This document shows, piece by piece, positions 17,117 through 26,641 of a DNA stretch of 64,000 nucleotides (within the stretch, counting starts at the first letter, position 1; the number at the start of each line of letters is the position of its first letter). This DNA is from Burkholderia sp. Ax-1719. Lineage in GTDB: Bacteria > Pseudomonadota > Gammaproteobacteria > Burkholderiales > Burkholderiaceae. Both the position numbers and the translations under genes were made by a program. A model generated the notes under the pieces. That model saw only the letters and a list, made by a program, of their open reading frames with translations. It did no database searches and was not told the DNA's origin. The stretch lies in NCBI RefSeq assembly GCF_011753055.1, contig NZ_VWWJ01000012.1, forward strand, positions 145,308 through 209,307, read 5' to 3'.

Positions 17117-19936
17117 TCAACGTGCGGCATCGCCAGTGAGAACGTATGCTCCCCAAAAATAGGGGTGACGATAGAGTTCCCCGTCCTTGCCACTGGCCAT
17201 ATCACGCTCGGTACGCGCGAGGGCATCGGATTTCGATAGCGAAGCGTCGTCGGCATAGCCACGAAACACGCCGGTGGTGATCTCGGTCGCCGACTGCGAT
17301 TCGACAGCCCACTGGGTAACAAGTATCGAACGCGCGCCCGCCGCGAAAAATGCGCGCGACAATTCCGAAATCGCATCTCCCGCATTTCCGCTGACAAGGC
17401 CCGTATTACAGGCAGACAGCACCACCCAATCGGCATTCAACCGCAAGGTAACGATGTCGTCCGCGGTGAGAATCGAATCTGGCAGTCCGTTGCCCTCGTA
17501 AGCCAACGCGAGTCCTGCCTTGCGCCAGCCCGGTACTTCACCTGCCACGATGCCATGTGTAGCGAACAGGACCACGCGGTCGTTCGAGAGGTTTCTTTTC
17601 ATCACCTCACTGCGCGAGGCATTTGTTCCCCACACCACACTTTGTCGTGGCGCATTGAGTGTCTTTGCAATCGAGTTTGCTTCATCCAGTGTTTCTGGTA
17701 GCGGCACAACACGATGGTAGTCGAATGAAGCAGCCCGACTGTCGACCGGAAAAGCTCGCGCCGGAGGCATATTGCCAGTCGCGTCGGTAGCGGTGGCCGG
17801 TTCGCGACCATCGAAGCTCGGATCAGCAAATGCGACGAGAGGTTCGTCGGCGTGCGTTGCGGGATGACTGCGGGCGAGTATAAGGGCAGACGCACTCGGT
17901 ACTCGCACCGGGGTTGCTGTGTTGATCCACCAGTCCGCATCGGCAAGACTGGACGCCGGACGAACCAGCAGCACATTGAAAGGAAGGCTTGCGAGGATGC
18001 CGCTTGTGCCGACGTACACCGTCTTTGCCCCCTTGATTTCATCCTGTACAGGGGCGATCAAGGCCTGATAAAGGCCTGCGGCTGCCGCCAGATCGAAGCC
18101 TGCGAGATCGCCGGGAAGGCGTGGCGGCACTCCCGCGTCAAGGCTAGCGCGCAAGGCAACCACCTCCTTTGCGATCAAGGCACGCGTCGTCGCCAGACGC
18201 ACTGCGCTAAACGCGCCTCCCGGACGCACTACGAACACGTAGCTCCCATCACGTCCTGCGTAGAAGTCCAGATACACTTCGCCTTCGCGGAGCACCTTGC
18301 CCACGGACATGAACGTTGGCACATCCGGAGACACAAGTTGCCGGTACAGGGGAAATTCCGCAGCAATCTGCTTGCGCAGACTGGCCAGTTTGTGGTCCAG
18401 CGAATTTGTCCAAGGCTGGGAGTGCAACGTGTCGCGCTCGTATCGCAGGGCCTGCTCCTGCGCGACAAGTGCCCGCAATTCTGGGGTGGCAGCTGCGAGA
18501 CGCGCGGCGCCGTCCGCCATTGCGCCCTGCGTGGCGTTCATGTGGAAAAGCTCGGCGATCTGAAACGCCAGCGCTTGACCTTGATCCCCTTCGCTCATCG
18601 CGCGGCTCATCGACAATTCGAGTGCGCCACCTTCGTCATACGCACTGTACGTGCTGGCGTCGCTCCATTGGTCCTGCGTACCAATGAGTGGTGCGACGTA
18701 GTTGGCGATCTCCGCGTAACCGACCTGCCCAACCGGATCTTGCAGAAGGTAAAGCATCTGCAACGCGGCCCGGTACTTGTAGGCCGGTTTTGTCACGTCT
18801 TGTGGCGGATGCGAAAAACTCAATTGATACGGCCAGAGATAGGCCCCTGGATGCGGTGGAAGCGGTCCGAGCCCCATGGACGCCGCGATGCGTCTTTCGG
18901 CATCGCGCCATTGCCCGCGAGCAGCGAGGATCAGTGACTCGCGTTCGTCTGCCGGGGTGGCGCGTGCGACGAACGGGTTGATGTTAGCTGCGGATTCAAG
19001 CGCTGCTGCGTCGGCCTGATAGTCACCAATGCGGCCAAGCGCCAGCGCGATCGTCAGGCGATACCGCAGCGCCCATACATACGTCGTGGAATACGGCTCG
19101 ATCTTCGCTTTCTGGAAGTCGTCAATGGCAATATCGATCGCGGTTAGCGCGCTGTCGTAGTCATCGTTCGATGCGAGTGCGAGCGCCAGCCCCATTTCAA
19201 TCTCCGCATTTTGCATGAGGCTTGGCTTCAGGTCTGGTCGATTGTCAGCATCCCAGCGCATCTCGTTGGCATAGCTCAGCGCCTCGGTGCGATGATTAGT
19301 TTGCATCATCAACGAAATCAGCCAGGGTGACTCCTGAAGTAGTACGTTGGCTGCTGCGCGTCGGCGCGGCTCGCTGAGCGCTGGGTCGCCGAGGTCGTGC
19401 CACGCGAGGTCCGCCTGTTCGCGGCGCTTCAGTAGCGCGAGCTCATAGCTACCTGCGAGCGCCGCTTCGGCTGAAAAATACGCGTAAGAAGGCACGTATG
19501 ACAACGTTTCAAGTTCGGCCGGCGTTGTCTCATGAGCGAGCGTCTGGGCGCGCTCAAGCAGGTGCCGACTTCGGTTGTAGTTATCGTTCGCATACGAGCT
19601 TGCGAGCGAAGCGGCCTGGAGTGAGCGCCTGCCAGCGGCGATGCGTGAATCATTGACGATTTCTTCGCGAACGCGCATCGAATCGCTAACCATCCCCGCC
19701 TTGAAATAGTCGGATGCAAGCGAATCCAGCAAAGCGAAGCGTGCTTCGCCATCCAAAGTTTGATTCAGTTGGCGACGCATTGCCTGCTCGCGCTCGGGTG
19801 CTGACGATCTGGCGAGTGTGGTTGACGTGGGCGACTCGACGGATCGGGACATCGGTGCTGTTCCACATGACATGGTGGACAGTGCCAATAGAATCAGCAT
19901 AGCCAGAGAAAGTGAACTTCGAACGGGCATCTGCAT
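17117..19936 (-). CDS. secreted or lipid-anchored CHAT-domain protease with helical repeats
   Basis: A 939-residue protein. The start at 19936 has GGAA about 7 bases upstream and opens with a hydrophobic signal ending in a lipobox-like TMSC (about residues 21-24). The middle is alpha-helical and TPR-like (paired Ala/Leu helices over about 50-480). The C-terminal CHAT domain belongs to the caspase-like cysteine proteases: NAPRQSVVWGTNASRSEVM, then catalytic His794 in LFATHG and Cys843 in LSACNTG, then AFFAAGARSILVTQWAV. Most bacterial CHAT proteases are cytoplasmic; a signal peptide on this one places it in the periplasm or at the cell surface. The substrate is unknown. It converges with the two-TM gene at 16507. 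Confidence 0.88.
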   Translation of the reverse strand: MQMPVRSSLSLAMLILLALSTMSCGTAPMSRSVESPTSTTLARSSAPEREQAMRRQLNQTLDGEARFALLDSLASDYFKAGMVSDSMRVREEIVNDSRIAAGRRSLQAASLASSYANDNYNRSRHLLERAQTLAHETTPAELETLSYVPSYAYFSAEAALAGSYELALLKRREQADLAWHDLGDPALSEPRRRAAANVLLQESPWLISLMMQTNHRTEALSYANEMRWDADNRPDLKPSLMQNAEIEMGLALALASNDDYDSALTAIDIAIDDFQKAKIEPYSTTYVWALRYRLTIALALGRIGDYQADAAALESAANINPFVARATPADERESLILAARGQWRDAERRIAASMGLGPLPPHPGAYLWPYQLSFSHPPQDVTKPAYKYRAALQMLYLLQDPVGQVGYAEIANYVAPLIGTQDQWSDASTYSAYDEGGALELSMSRAMSEGDQGQALAFQIAELFHMNATQGAMADGAARLAAATPELRALVAQEQALRYERDTLHSQPWTNSLDHKLASLRKQIAAEFPLYRQLVSPDVPTFMSVGKVLREGEVYLDFYAGRDGSYVFVVRPGGAFSAVRLATTRALIAKEVVALRASLDAGVPPRLPGDLAGFDLAAAAGLYQALIAPVQDEIKGAKTVYVGTSGILASLPFNVLLVRPASSLADADWWINTATPVRVPSASALILARSHPATHADEPLVAFADPSFDGREPATATDATGNMPPARAFPVDSRAASFDYHRVVPLPETLDEANSIAKTLNAPRQSVVWGTNASRSEVMKRNLSNDRVVLFATHGIVAGEVPGWRKAGLALAYEGNGLPDSILTADDIVTLRLNADWVVLSACNTGLVSGNAGDAISELSRAFFAAGARSILVTQWAVESQSATEITTGVFRGYADDASLSKSDALARTERDMASGKDGELYRHPYFWGAYVLTGDAAR

Positions 19937-20259
19937 GATGCAGTTCCGAGCATTCCTGCAGCTTTAATGAAAATAGAAGATCTACGCGATTTTTTCTGAT
20001 ATCCCAGTTATTGAAGCAGGGGCGAAGCCGGAGTTCAAGGTTCAGTGCACGGCCCGTATGCGTATTGAACGCGGTGCTGCGTGTTGAGTAGCGCGTTTCT
20101 GAGAGAAAAGCATCACAACATTTGCTATCACTCGATGTTTTCCCATCGGCCGCTGTCGAGCCTAAGCGGTCCTTCGACTTCTACGAAAACAGCCATTCAC
20201 GTAAAAACCTTCATGCTGGCCCAGGTTGACGTGTCGCACCCTTTCGGCATACGACCTGT
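19937..20259. other. intergenic region without a recognised gene
   Basis: These 323 bp lie between the CHAT gene start and the end of the quinone oxidoreductase gene. They are AT-richer near 19960-20010, where the CHAT promoter should lie. A plus-strand open frame from 20081 has no Shine-Dalgarno and runs into the antisense of the oxidoreductase, so it is not called. Confidence 0.6.
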
Positions 20260-21270
20260 TCAGGGGCGCAAAATGATTGAGCCGCTTGTTTCACCGGCTT
20301 CTAGTCGACGCTGCGCTTCAGCTACCTGCGCAAGCGGAAGCGCAGCGCCAATTTTTGCCTTCAGTCCGCTCCGCAATTGCTGGAACGTGGCCAATGCGCC
20401 TTCCCGGTAACGTGCAGGATCGGCTATGAAGCGAAATACGCTGGGGCGTGAAAGGGCAATCGAGCGGGCGGGGCCAAGTAGAGAGAGATCGATCGGCCCG
20501 GGATCGCCGCTCACCTGACCAATGCTGGCAACCGTTCCGAACGGGCGCACAGTACCGAGCGTCTCAATGAGCGTCTTGCCGCCTATGCCGTCAATTGCGA
20601 AATCGACGCCAAGACCGCTTGTGAGTGCCTGGATCTCGCCGACGAGGTCCTGTTCGCGATAGAGAATCGCTTCGTCCAGACCATGCGCTTTCGCCAGTTC
20701 CGCCTTCGCGACCGAACCAACCGTGCCGATAACACGGGCGCCTAGCGCTTTCGCCCATTGCACCAGGACGAGACCGAGGCCGCCGGCAGCAGCATGGACC
20801 AGCACGGTGTCTCCGGCTTTGACGGGGTAGACACAGGAACACAGCATGTGAGCGGTGATGCCGCGCAGCAGCAGACTGGCCGCTGTTTCGTCGCCGATGT
20901 CATCGGGCAGCGGGAGAACGCGGTCGGCGGACATGTTCCGGGCGCTGGCGTAGCTACCGGCAGGTGGGCCGCAGTAGGCGACCCGCTGGCCGGGGTGCAG
21001 CGATTCGACGCCGGGACCAATCGCGTCGATGACACCAGCGGCCTCGATACCCAGGACTGCGGGTAGCTCAGGCAGGCGGTAGAGGCCGGTGCGGTGATAA
21101 ATGTCGACGAAATTGACGCCGATAGCCGCGTGGCGAATTCGAACCTCCCCAGTTGCAGGCGCGGGGAGCATGGTCCCGCGCAGTCTCAGTTTCGAAGTGT
21201 CTCCGTATTGCTCGATCGCGGCCTGGACCGCATGAAGCGAAGGCGTATTGGACGCGGCTCTGGAAAGCAT
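20260..21270 (-). CDS. quinone oxidoreductase, zinc-free MDR family
   Basis: This 336-residue NADPH:quinone-reductase-like protein has an N-terminal GroES-like part (RIRHAAIGVNFVDIYHRTGLYRLPELPAVLGIEAAGVI) and a Rossmann domain with the nucleotide loop VHAAAGGLGLVLVQWAKALGARVIGTV. It lacks the structural and catalytic zinc ligands of alcohol dehydrogenases, as QorA/zeta-crystallin enzymes do. The expected reaction is NADPH-dependent reduction of quinones or activated alkenes. It is divergent from the LysR gene at 21349 with a 78-bp gap, a common regulator/target pair. Induction by an electrophile or quinone through LysR is an inference. Confidence 0.9.
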   Translation of the reverse strand: MLSRAASNTPSLHAVQAAIEQYGDTSKLRLRGTMLPAPATGEVRIRHAAIGVNFVDIYHRTGLYRLPELPAVLGIEAAGVIDAIGPGVESLHPGQRVAYCGPPAGSYASARNMSADRVLPLPDDIGDETAASLLLRGITAHMLCSCVYPVKAGDTVLVHAAAGGLGLVLVQWAKALGARVIGTVGSVAKAELAKAHGLDEAILYREQDLVGEIQALTSGLGVDFAIDGIGGKTLIETLGTVRPFGTVASIGQVSGDPGPIDLSLLGPARSIALSRPSVFRFIADPARYREGALATFQQLRSGLKAKIGAALPLAQVAEAQRRLEAGETSGSIILRP

Positions 21271-21348
21271 GCTTTTCTCCTGGTGATTGATCTGGCAAGC
21301 TCATGTTGCACTGGGAAAATTTCACGAACAATTCCAGAAAAATCGTCA

Positions 21349-22269
21349 ATGAGTGTGCAAAAAAACACAGCCAGGTCGCCGTTGGAAATCCCGCGTCTGC
21401 AATGGGACGACATCAGGTATTTCTTTGAATTGGCGCGGGTCGGAAGTCTCTCGGGGGCAGCACGTAAGCTGTCGGTCGAACATTCGACGGTCGCCCGGAG
21501 GGTCGAGGCGCTGGAGCAGTCTCTGGAGGTGAGGCTGTTTGATCGCTTGCCGAAGGGCTGGTCGCTCACACCAGAGGGCGAAGCATTGGCGAGACAGGCG
21601 ACGCGCCTCGATGACGAAGCTCAGGCCTTTTCCCGGGCGGCCGTGGGCGTATCTTCGCTAAGAGGTACTGTTCGTATCTCCGCTCCGCCCGTATTGGCGA
21701 GCCATCTTCTGGTGCCACGCCTGGCCGCAATACGTTCCCAGTGGATCAATATCGATCTGGAAGTGATAGGCGAGTCGCGTGAAGCAAACCTGGCTCGCGG
21801 CGAGGCAGATCTGGCAATTCGCATGTTGAGGCCAACTGCTGCAGGCCTGGTTGCGCGATGCATCGGCGAGATGGGCTATGGCCTTTACGCTGCCAATGGG
21901 TATACGGATCGACCGCAGCCGGAATGGGAATTTCTGGGCTATGACGAGGACCTCAGTCAGGTGCCTCAGCAGCGTTGGCTCAATCAGATCGCTGGAAGCC
22001 GACGTTTTGCCTTCCGGAGTAATAATCTGGCCGCTTTACTCAATGCCGCCCGCGCAGGGTTAGGCATTGCTGCGCTTCCCTGTTTTCTTGCCGCGGATGA
22101 CCCAACACTTAGCTTGCTACCAGATCACACTTGCCCGACTGTTCGGCAATTGTGGCTAGTGATGCATCCGGACGTCAAACGCTCGCCCCGTGTTCGGTTG
22201 ATTGCCGATTTGCTTGTCAATCTGGTCAGCACAACGCCGCGATTATCGCTAAACGGCAAACACGCGTGA
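21349..22269 (+). CDS. LysR-family transcriptional regulator
   Basis: A 306-residue regulator with winged helix (WDDIRYFFELARVGSLSGAARKLSVEHSTVARRVEALEQ in segments, residues about 19-57) and effector domain (VRISAPPVLASHLLVPRLAAIRSQWINIDLEVIGESREANLARGEADLAIRM). The ATG at 21349 is chosen because the family consensus begins about 15 residues later. A longer frame from 21094 would run antisense through the oxidoreductase start and is unlikely. It probably controls the divergent quinone oxidoreductase. Confidence 0.9.
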   Translation: MSVQKNTARSPLEIPRLQWDDIRYFFELARVGSLSGAARKLSVEHSTVARRVEALEQSLEVRLFDRLPKGWSLTPEGEALARQATRLDDEAQAFSRAAVGVSSLRGTVRISAPPVLASHLLVPRLAAIRSQWINIDLEVIGESREANLARGEADLAIRMLRPTAAGLVARCIGEMGYGLYAANGYTDRPQPEWEFLGYDEDLSQVPQQRWLNQIAGSRRFAFRSNNLAALLNAARAGLGIAALPCFLAADDPTLSLLPDHTCPTVRQLWLVMHPDVKRSPRVRLIADLLVNLVSTTPRLSLNGKHA

Positions 22270-22526
22270 ACGCTTGAGCGGCAAGGCATCTTTCCGGCCA
22301 ACTCCAGCCGGCATATCTCACACGCCACGGAAATCAGCGAAGAATCTTTTTCATTGAGTCGAATTTGTCCCGCCTCAATCAATCGCCGATCAAACTCGCG
22401 TTTCGACGAATGACCGTCCCCCGCGCACAGCAATTTAAGAATTTTCGGATTTGATAATCGCTCATTCAAGCTCATTTTAGCGAATCTGGGCGAACACCTC
22501 ATCGCCCCGACTCTCTGGAGTGCGCG

Positions 22527-22787
22527 ATGCGAGACAGCAAGACCGGGCGCGATGTAGCGCGCCTATGCGATACCACCGACCACGGCGGCCGGATTCTTCA
22601 AGCCGCGCCGAACCTCACGCACAACGGCCAGCCTGTGGTGCTCGACGGGCATCGCGTGCGATGCCCGCAGTGCGGTGGCGATTTCGAGGTCAAGGCCAGC
22701 GGACCGCGTACGCATAACGGCGTGCTAGTCGCGTTCCTGGGCGACAAGACGGGCTGCGGTGCAACCTTGATCACCGCCGCGCCATGA
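22527..22787 (+). CDS. PAAR-domain protein, type VI secretion spike tip
   Basis: An 86-residue protein with the PAAR pattern: ARLCDTTDHGGRILQAAPNLTHNGQPVVLDGHRVRCPQC in segments, then a final Gly/Cys-rich strand. PAAR proteins form the pointed cap of the VgrG spike and bind a metal through His/Cys. GGAG lies 6 bases before the ATG. The stop overlaps the vgrG start (ATGA), so the two are translated together. The core sheath and baseplate genes of a type VI system are not in this window, so this is an orphan vgrG island served by a system elsewhere. Confidence 0.85.
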   Translation: MRDSKTGRDVARLCDTTDHGGRILQAAPNLTHNGQPVVLDGHRVRCPQCGGDFEVKASGPRTHNGVLVAFLGDKTGCGATLITAAP

Positions 22788-25700
22788 TGCACGGTCAGTG
22801 GCAGATGCTGGGCATGCGCGGCCCCGCCCTCCCCGCGCATCCAACCATCGGGCCGGGCGGACAACATCGCGCCGGAAGCCTGCTGGTGCCCCGCCGCATC
22901 GTGGGCGGCGAGGCGATTGGCGCGTTGTTTGAATACCGCGTCGAGGCAAGCATGCGTGCGGTCATCGCTCCGACGCTCTTCGACATCGACGCGCAGAGTC
23001 GTATCGATCTCGACGCCATCATCGGCACTGAAATCGCCTTGACGATCGATCTCGAACGCGTCGACGCAAGATCTGGCAGCGGAAGGCTCAACGCAGAAAG
23101 CAGCGGCGCCGGCACGCGCCATATCAACGGGATTATTGCCGGCGCGCGCTCGCTGGGCGCCGTCGGCGATGAAGTCGTCTATGAATTCGTCGTGCGGCCG
23201 TCGTTCTGGCTCGCCACGCAGACAACAAATTCGCGCGCATTTAGCGGCCTGATCATCGACATACTTCACGATGTGATGAGCCCCTACGGCCAGCTCGATT
23301 GGCGCATCCAGACACTACCCGCGCCCCAGCGCGATTACGTGCGCCAGGCATGGGAAACCGACTGGCAATTCTTCATGCGCCTATGCGAGGAATGGGGCTT
23401 CGTCGTCTGGTTCGAGCATGACGAACAGACACATAAGCTGGTGATTGCCGATAACGCAAGTGCGTATCGCAAGCATGAACGCGCCTATGAAACGCTTCGC
23501 TATCACACCGGCCGCGGACACATCGATCAGGAGTACATCGAAACCCTGATTCTCAGCAGTACGGTCACGGTCGGCAAAGTGACCGTTCACGATCATAGCT
23601 ACAGGACGCCGCGCTTAAGCCCTTACGCGACTGCGCTGCGGGAAACGTACGACCAGCCGCGCAACACCCAGAACGCTGACCAGGAAATCTACGCGCGCGC
23701 GGACTTCGCGCAACCCGGCACGCGCCGCGACGCGCCCTACGATGAGAGCCAATGGCGCGACGAAGCGCGTCATCTTGCGCGCGTGAAACTGGAGGCATTA
23801 CAGGGCGAAGGCCTTCGCGCGGAGGCTCGCGGTGCTCTGCGCGGCGTCGAGGCGGGAAGAACACTGTCGGTTTCGCACTATCCGTATGAGGCGGGCAACG
23901 GCGAATATCTGGTGATCGGCAGTGATCTGGATATACGCGCAACAAGCACGCTGTCCAGCACGACGCCCGAGTATGAAATCAAGGCGTCATTCATCATGCA
24001 GCCCGTGCGCGTGCCTTATCGCATGCCGCAAACCACGCCGCGCCCGGTACTCGGGGAGGAATACGCGGTGATTGTTGGCCCGGAGAATGCTGAGCTATTT
24101 CTGGACGAATTCAATCGCGTGCTGGTGCAGTTCGATTGGGATCGTGATGGAAAATACAACGGCAAATCGTGCATCTGGGTACGGCTTGCGACGTCGTGGC
24201 AAGGCAACGGAATGGGCACCGTGACGCACGCGCGATGCGGTCAACAAGTGCTGATTGGGTACATGCACGGCGATCCGGACAGGCCGGTCGCGATGTCCTT
24301 TGTCGTCGACGAAAACAATCGCCCGCCTTGGAAAATGCCTGCGAATCAAGCGCTAACGGGCATGGTGAGCAAGAGTCTGGGCTATGGCGCGCAGACTAAC
24401 CATCTGGCGCTAGACGACACACATGGCCGCATGCAGGCGCAGCTAGCGAGCGACCACGGCAGTAGCGGGCTCAGCCTCGGGTATATCACGCGGATCAAAG
24501 CCAATGAAGGTCGGCAGGACGCGCGCGGCGAAGGCTTCGAACTGCGTACAGACGGGCATGGTGCGATTCGAGCGGCGCTGGGGATGCTGGTGACGTCGTG
24601 GGGTCGTCGCGGCGGCGCGGGCAAGGTCAAGGAACTGGGTGAGACCATCGGCCAGTTGACCGCCGCGCGCGACGTTCACGACGGCGCGGCGCAAGAGGCG
24701 CAACGCCACGGGGCGCAGGAGAAGCACGGCGATCAGTCCGAGGTAACGCGCGCGATGAAGGAGGCGAATGCACGGTTGAGGGGAGCGTCGGGGAATGGCG
24801 CTGCGGCCTTCCCGGAATTTGAAGCGCCTGACATTGCACTGTCGAGCGCAGCGAATGTGCATGTTGCCGCGAAAGACTGCGTGAATGTAGCGAGCGAAGG
24901 ACATACGGCCTTCACCGCTGGTGGCCATTTTTCGATTGCCGCCGGCAAATCGTTGTTCGCGTCTGTGCGGGAAAAGATTGCGTTCTATGCGCAAAAGGCC
25001 GTGACGCTGGTTACGCCTGGGCCGGTTCGCATCGAATCGATCAATAGTTCGATGGCGCATTCGTCGCTCGGCGATCTGTCCTTAACCAGCACGCGCGGCA
25101 TCGTGCAGATTGCGGGGAGGAATGGCGTCGATATTGCTTGCGGTGGGACGTTGTTGAGAATCCGTCCTGAAGGCATTACTGGTTTCACTGACGGCAATTT
25201 CCTGGTGCACGCGGCTAGCCATGCTACGGACAAACCGCAACCGAAGCCCGTCGATTATCCCGTTACGGCGGATAAGCCTGGCAAGCTCGCGGCGCATCAT
25301 GTGCTGGTGGAGGATGGTGTTGGCTTCGCGCTTCCTGATCAACCGTATCGACTTTCGCTAGACGATGGACAGGTCATATCGGGTGCAACCAATCATCTAG
25401 GTGAACTACAGCCCGTTACAAGTAATTTGATTGCCTTCGGGACGATCGAGCTAAGGGCACAGTGCGATCCCGATAGTGTGATTGGGAGGACCGGTATCAC
25501 GGTATTCCACGATGCAAATTTTCCTCCGCCTATTGCTACGCAACCGCCTGCGCGCACGGCACAAATCGGTGGCCGGACTGTAAGAACCCCAGAAACTGGC
25601 ACCACATCCGCGAACCACCCCTCCGAATACTTGAGTTGCGATCCAAATAATTTCGGATTACGAAGCTATCGCTTTATCGCAAACGGGCATGAGGAGCCTG

Positions 25701-26641
25701 TAAGCATTTACAAGCGCGACGATATTGAATATCAAGTTGCCAAATCCTATACCGACAAGATCAAAGGTACATTGCTGTCGTTAAATTGGGAAAGAATGAT
25801 TGAAATTGAGCTTGATCAGGCATTCGCGATGATCGCGGAGGCTGTGGCGGGCGCGCTTACCACTGCGCTCCAGTACGGTCCCTTTTCAATTCCGAGCAAC
25901 GTCTTACCAAAGATATCAATCGCAACGCCAGAGGATATCAAATATTTCAACCTTCACCCTCGCGAAACGCTCGCGGTATTCAGCGCAGATCGTTGGTCAA
26001 TGATGATCGGTCAAGTGTATCTTGAAAGTGTTCTAAAAGCAGCAAGAAAGAAAATTGAAGCAGAAAAAACAAACGAAGGCGGATCTTCACGCGACGTTCT
26101 GTCGTGGGCTGCGAGCGGCCTAGCAAAAACAATTTTTCACGAAGCCCGTCATTGTCAGCAAACTTTTTGGATTACTTCGCTATTTTTCAGCTATCCACAA
26201 GACTATGCGCAGTATCACGGAATGGAATTTATGTTCAAGGCGGTCATAAAACCTGAACAACTGAAAGTCGCATCCACGACGCCCTTTCCCAGTGACGAAC
26301 GTGTAAAAGTTGGCATACATCGTATGCTTATTTTCTACTACTGGTGGCGCGTAGCCTCGTTGAAAGACACAGCCGGTTGGGAACCGCTGGCCGGCGACTT
26401 CGATCGGATTCAGCAGGACATTTGCACGCTTCGGGGAGCGACGCCGGAGCAAGCAGCAAAGATGGCGAAGCGCGAAACTGGTTATTACACCCACTACCAC
26501 GAGGAAGATGCATTTGCGACTGAATACGCTGTTGATCAGTATTGGAATACTCCTAATGGCGCCTTCGTTCTCAACCCAGGGGTTTGCACAAAACAATATG
26601 AGCAGCAACTCAAACAAATCGGGGTCATCGGCAATGGATAG
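22784..26641 (+). CDS. VgrG spike protein with C-terminal HEXXH metallopeptidase-like effector domain
   Basis: A 1285-residue evolved VgrG. Residues about 1-560 are the gp27/gp5-like spike (RRIVGGEAIGALFEYRVEAS, RQAWETDWQFFMRLCEEWGFVVWFEHD, CIWVRLATSWQGNGMGTVTHARCGQQVLIGYMHGDPDRPVAMSFVVDENN in segments). A T6SS-linked DUF2345-type region follows (about 710-840). Next is a small beta linker domain (FALPDQPYRLSLDDGQVISGATNHLGE). The last 340 residues are unlike VgrG and lower in GC; they hold HEARH at 1119-1123 and EEDAFATEYAVDQYW near 1240, which fits a gluzincin (two His and a downstream Glu). The expected action is cleavage of a protein or peptide in a rival cell. Zinc binding and target are inferred. 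Confidence 0.9.
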   Translation: MMHGQWQMLGMRGPALPAHPTIGPGGQHRAGSLLVPRRIVGGEAIGALFEYRVEASMRAVIAPTLFDIDAQSRIDLDAIIGTEIALTIDLERVDARSGSGRLNAESSGAGTRHINGIIAGARSLGAVGDEVVYEFVVRPSFWLATQTTNSRAFSGLIIDILHDVMSPYGQLDWRIQTLPAPQRDYVRQAWETDWQFFMRLCEEWGFVVWFEHDEQTHKLVIADNASAYRKHERAYETLRYHTGRGHIDQEYIETLILSSTVTVGKVTVHDHSYRTPRLSPYATALRETYDQPRNTQNADQEIYARADFAQPGTRRDAPYDESQWRDEARHLARVKLEALQGEGLRAEARGALRGVEAGRTLSVSHYPYEAGNGEYLVIGSDLDIRATSTLSSTTPEYEIKASFIMQPVRVPYRMPQTTPRPVLGEEYAVIVGPENAELFLDEFNRVLVQFDWDRDGKYNGKSCIWVRLATSWQGNGMGTVTHARCGQQVLIGYMHGDPDRPVAMSFVVDENNRPPWKMPANQALTGMVSKSLGYGAQTNHLALDDTHGRMQAQLASDHGSSGLSLGYITRIKANEGRQDARGEGFELRTDGHGAIRAALGMLVTSWGRRGGAGKVKELGETIGQLTAARDVHDGAAQEAQRHGAQEKHGDQSEVTRAMKEANARLRGASGNGAAAFPEFEAPDIALSSAANVHVAAKDCVNVASEGHTAFTAGGHFSIAAGKSLFASVREKIAFYAQKAVTLVTPGPVRIESINSSMAHSSLGDLSLTSTRGIVQIAGRNGVDIACGGTLLRIRPEGITGFTDGNFLVHAASHATDKPQPKPVDYPVTADKPGKLAAHHVLVEDGVGFALPDQPYRLSLDDGQVISGATNHLGELQPVTSNLIAFGTIELRAQCDPDSVIGRTGITVFHDANFPPPIATQPPARTAQIGGRTVRTPETGTTSANHPSEYLSCDPNNFGLRSYRFIANGHEEPVSIYKRDDIEYQVAKSYTDKIKGTLLSLNWERMIEIELDQAFAMIAEAVAGALTTALQYGPFSIPSNVLPKISIATPEDIKYFNLHPRETLAVFSADRWSMMIGQVYLESVLKAARKKIEAEKTNEGGSSRDVLSWAASGLAKTIFHEARHCQQTFWITSLFFSYPQDYAQYHGMEFMFKAVIKPEQLKVASTTPFPSDERVKVGIHRMLIFYYWWRVASLKDTAGWEPLAGDFDRIQQDICTLRGATPEQAAKMAKRETGYYTHYHEEDAFATEYAVDQYWNTPNGAFVLNPGVCTKQYEQQLKQIGVIGNG

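Noticed and set aside
20081..20410. Plus-strand frame in the CHAT/oxidoreductase gap
   Set aside because: No ribosome-binding site, and nearly half overlaps the oxidoreductase antisense.
22270..22502. Minus-strand frame starting at 22502 in the gap before PAAR
   Set aside because: It has a start without a proper Shine-Dalgarno, runs antisense into the LysR gene and shows no recognisable domain. It could be a remnant but nothing supports it.
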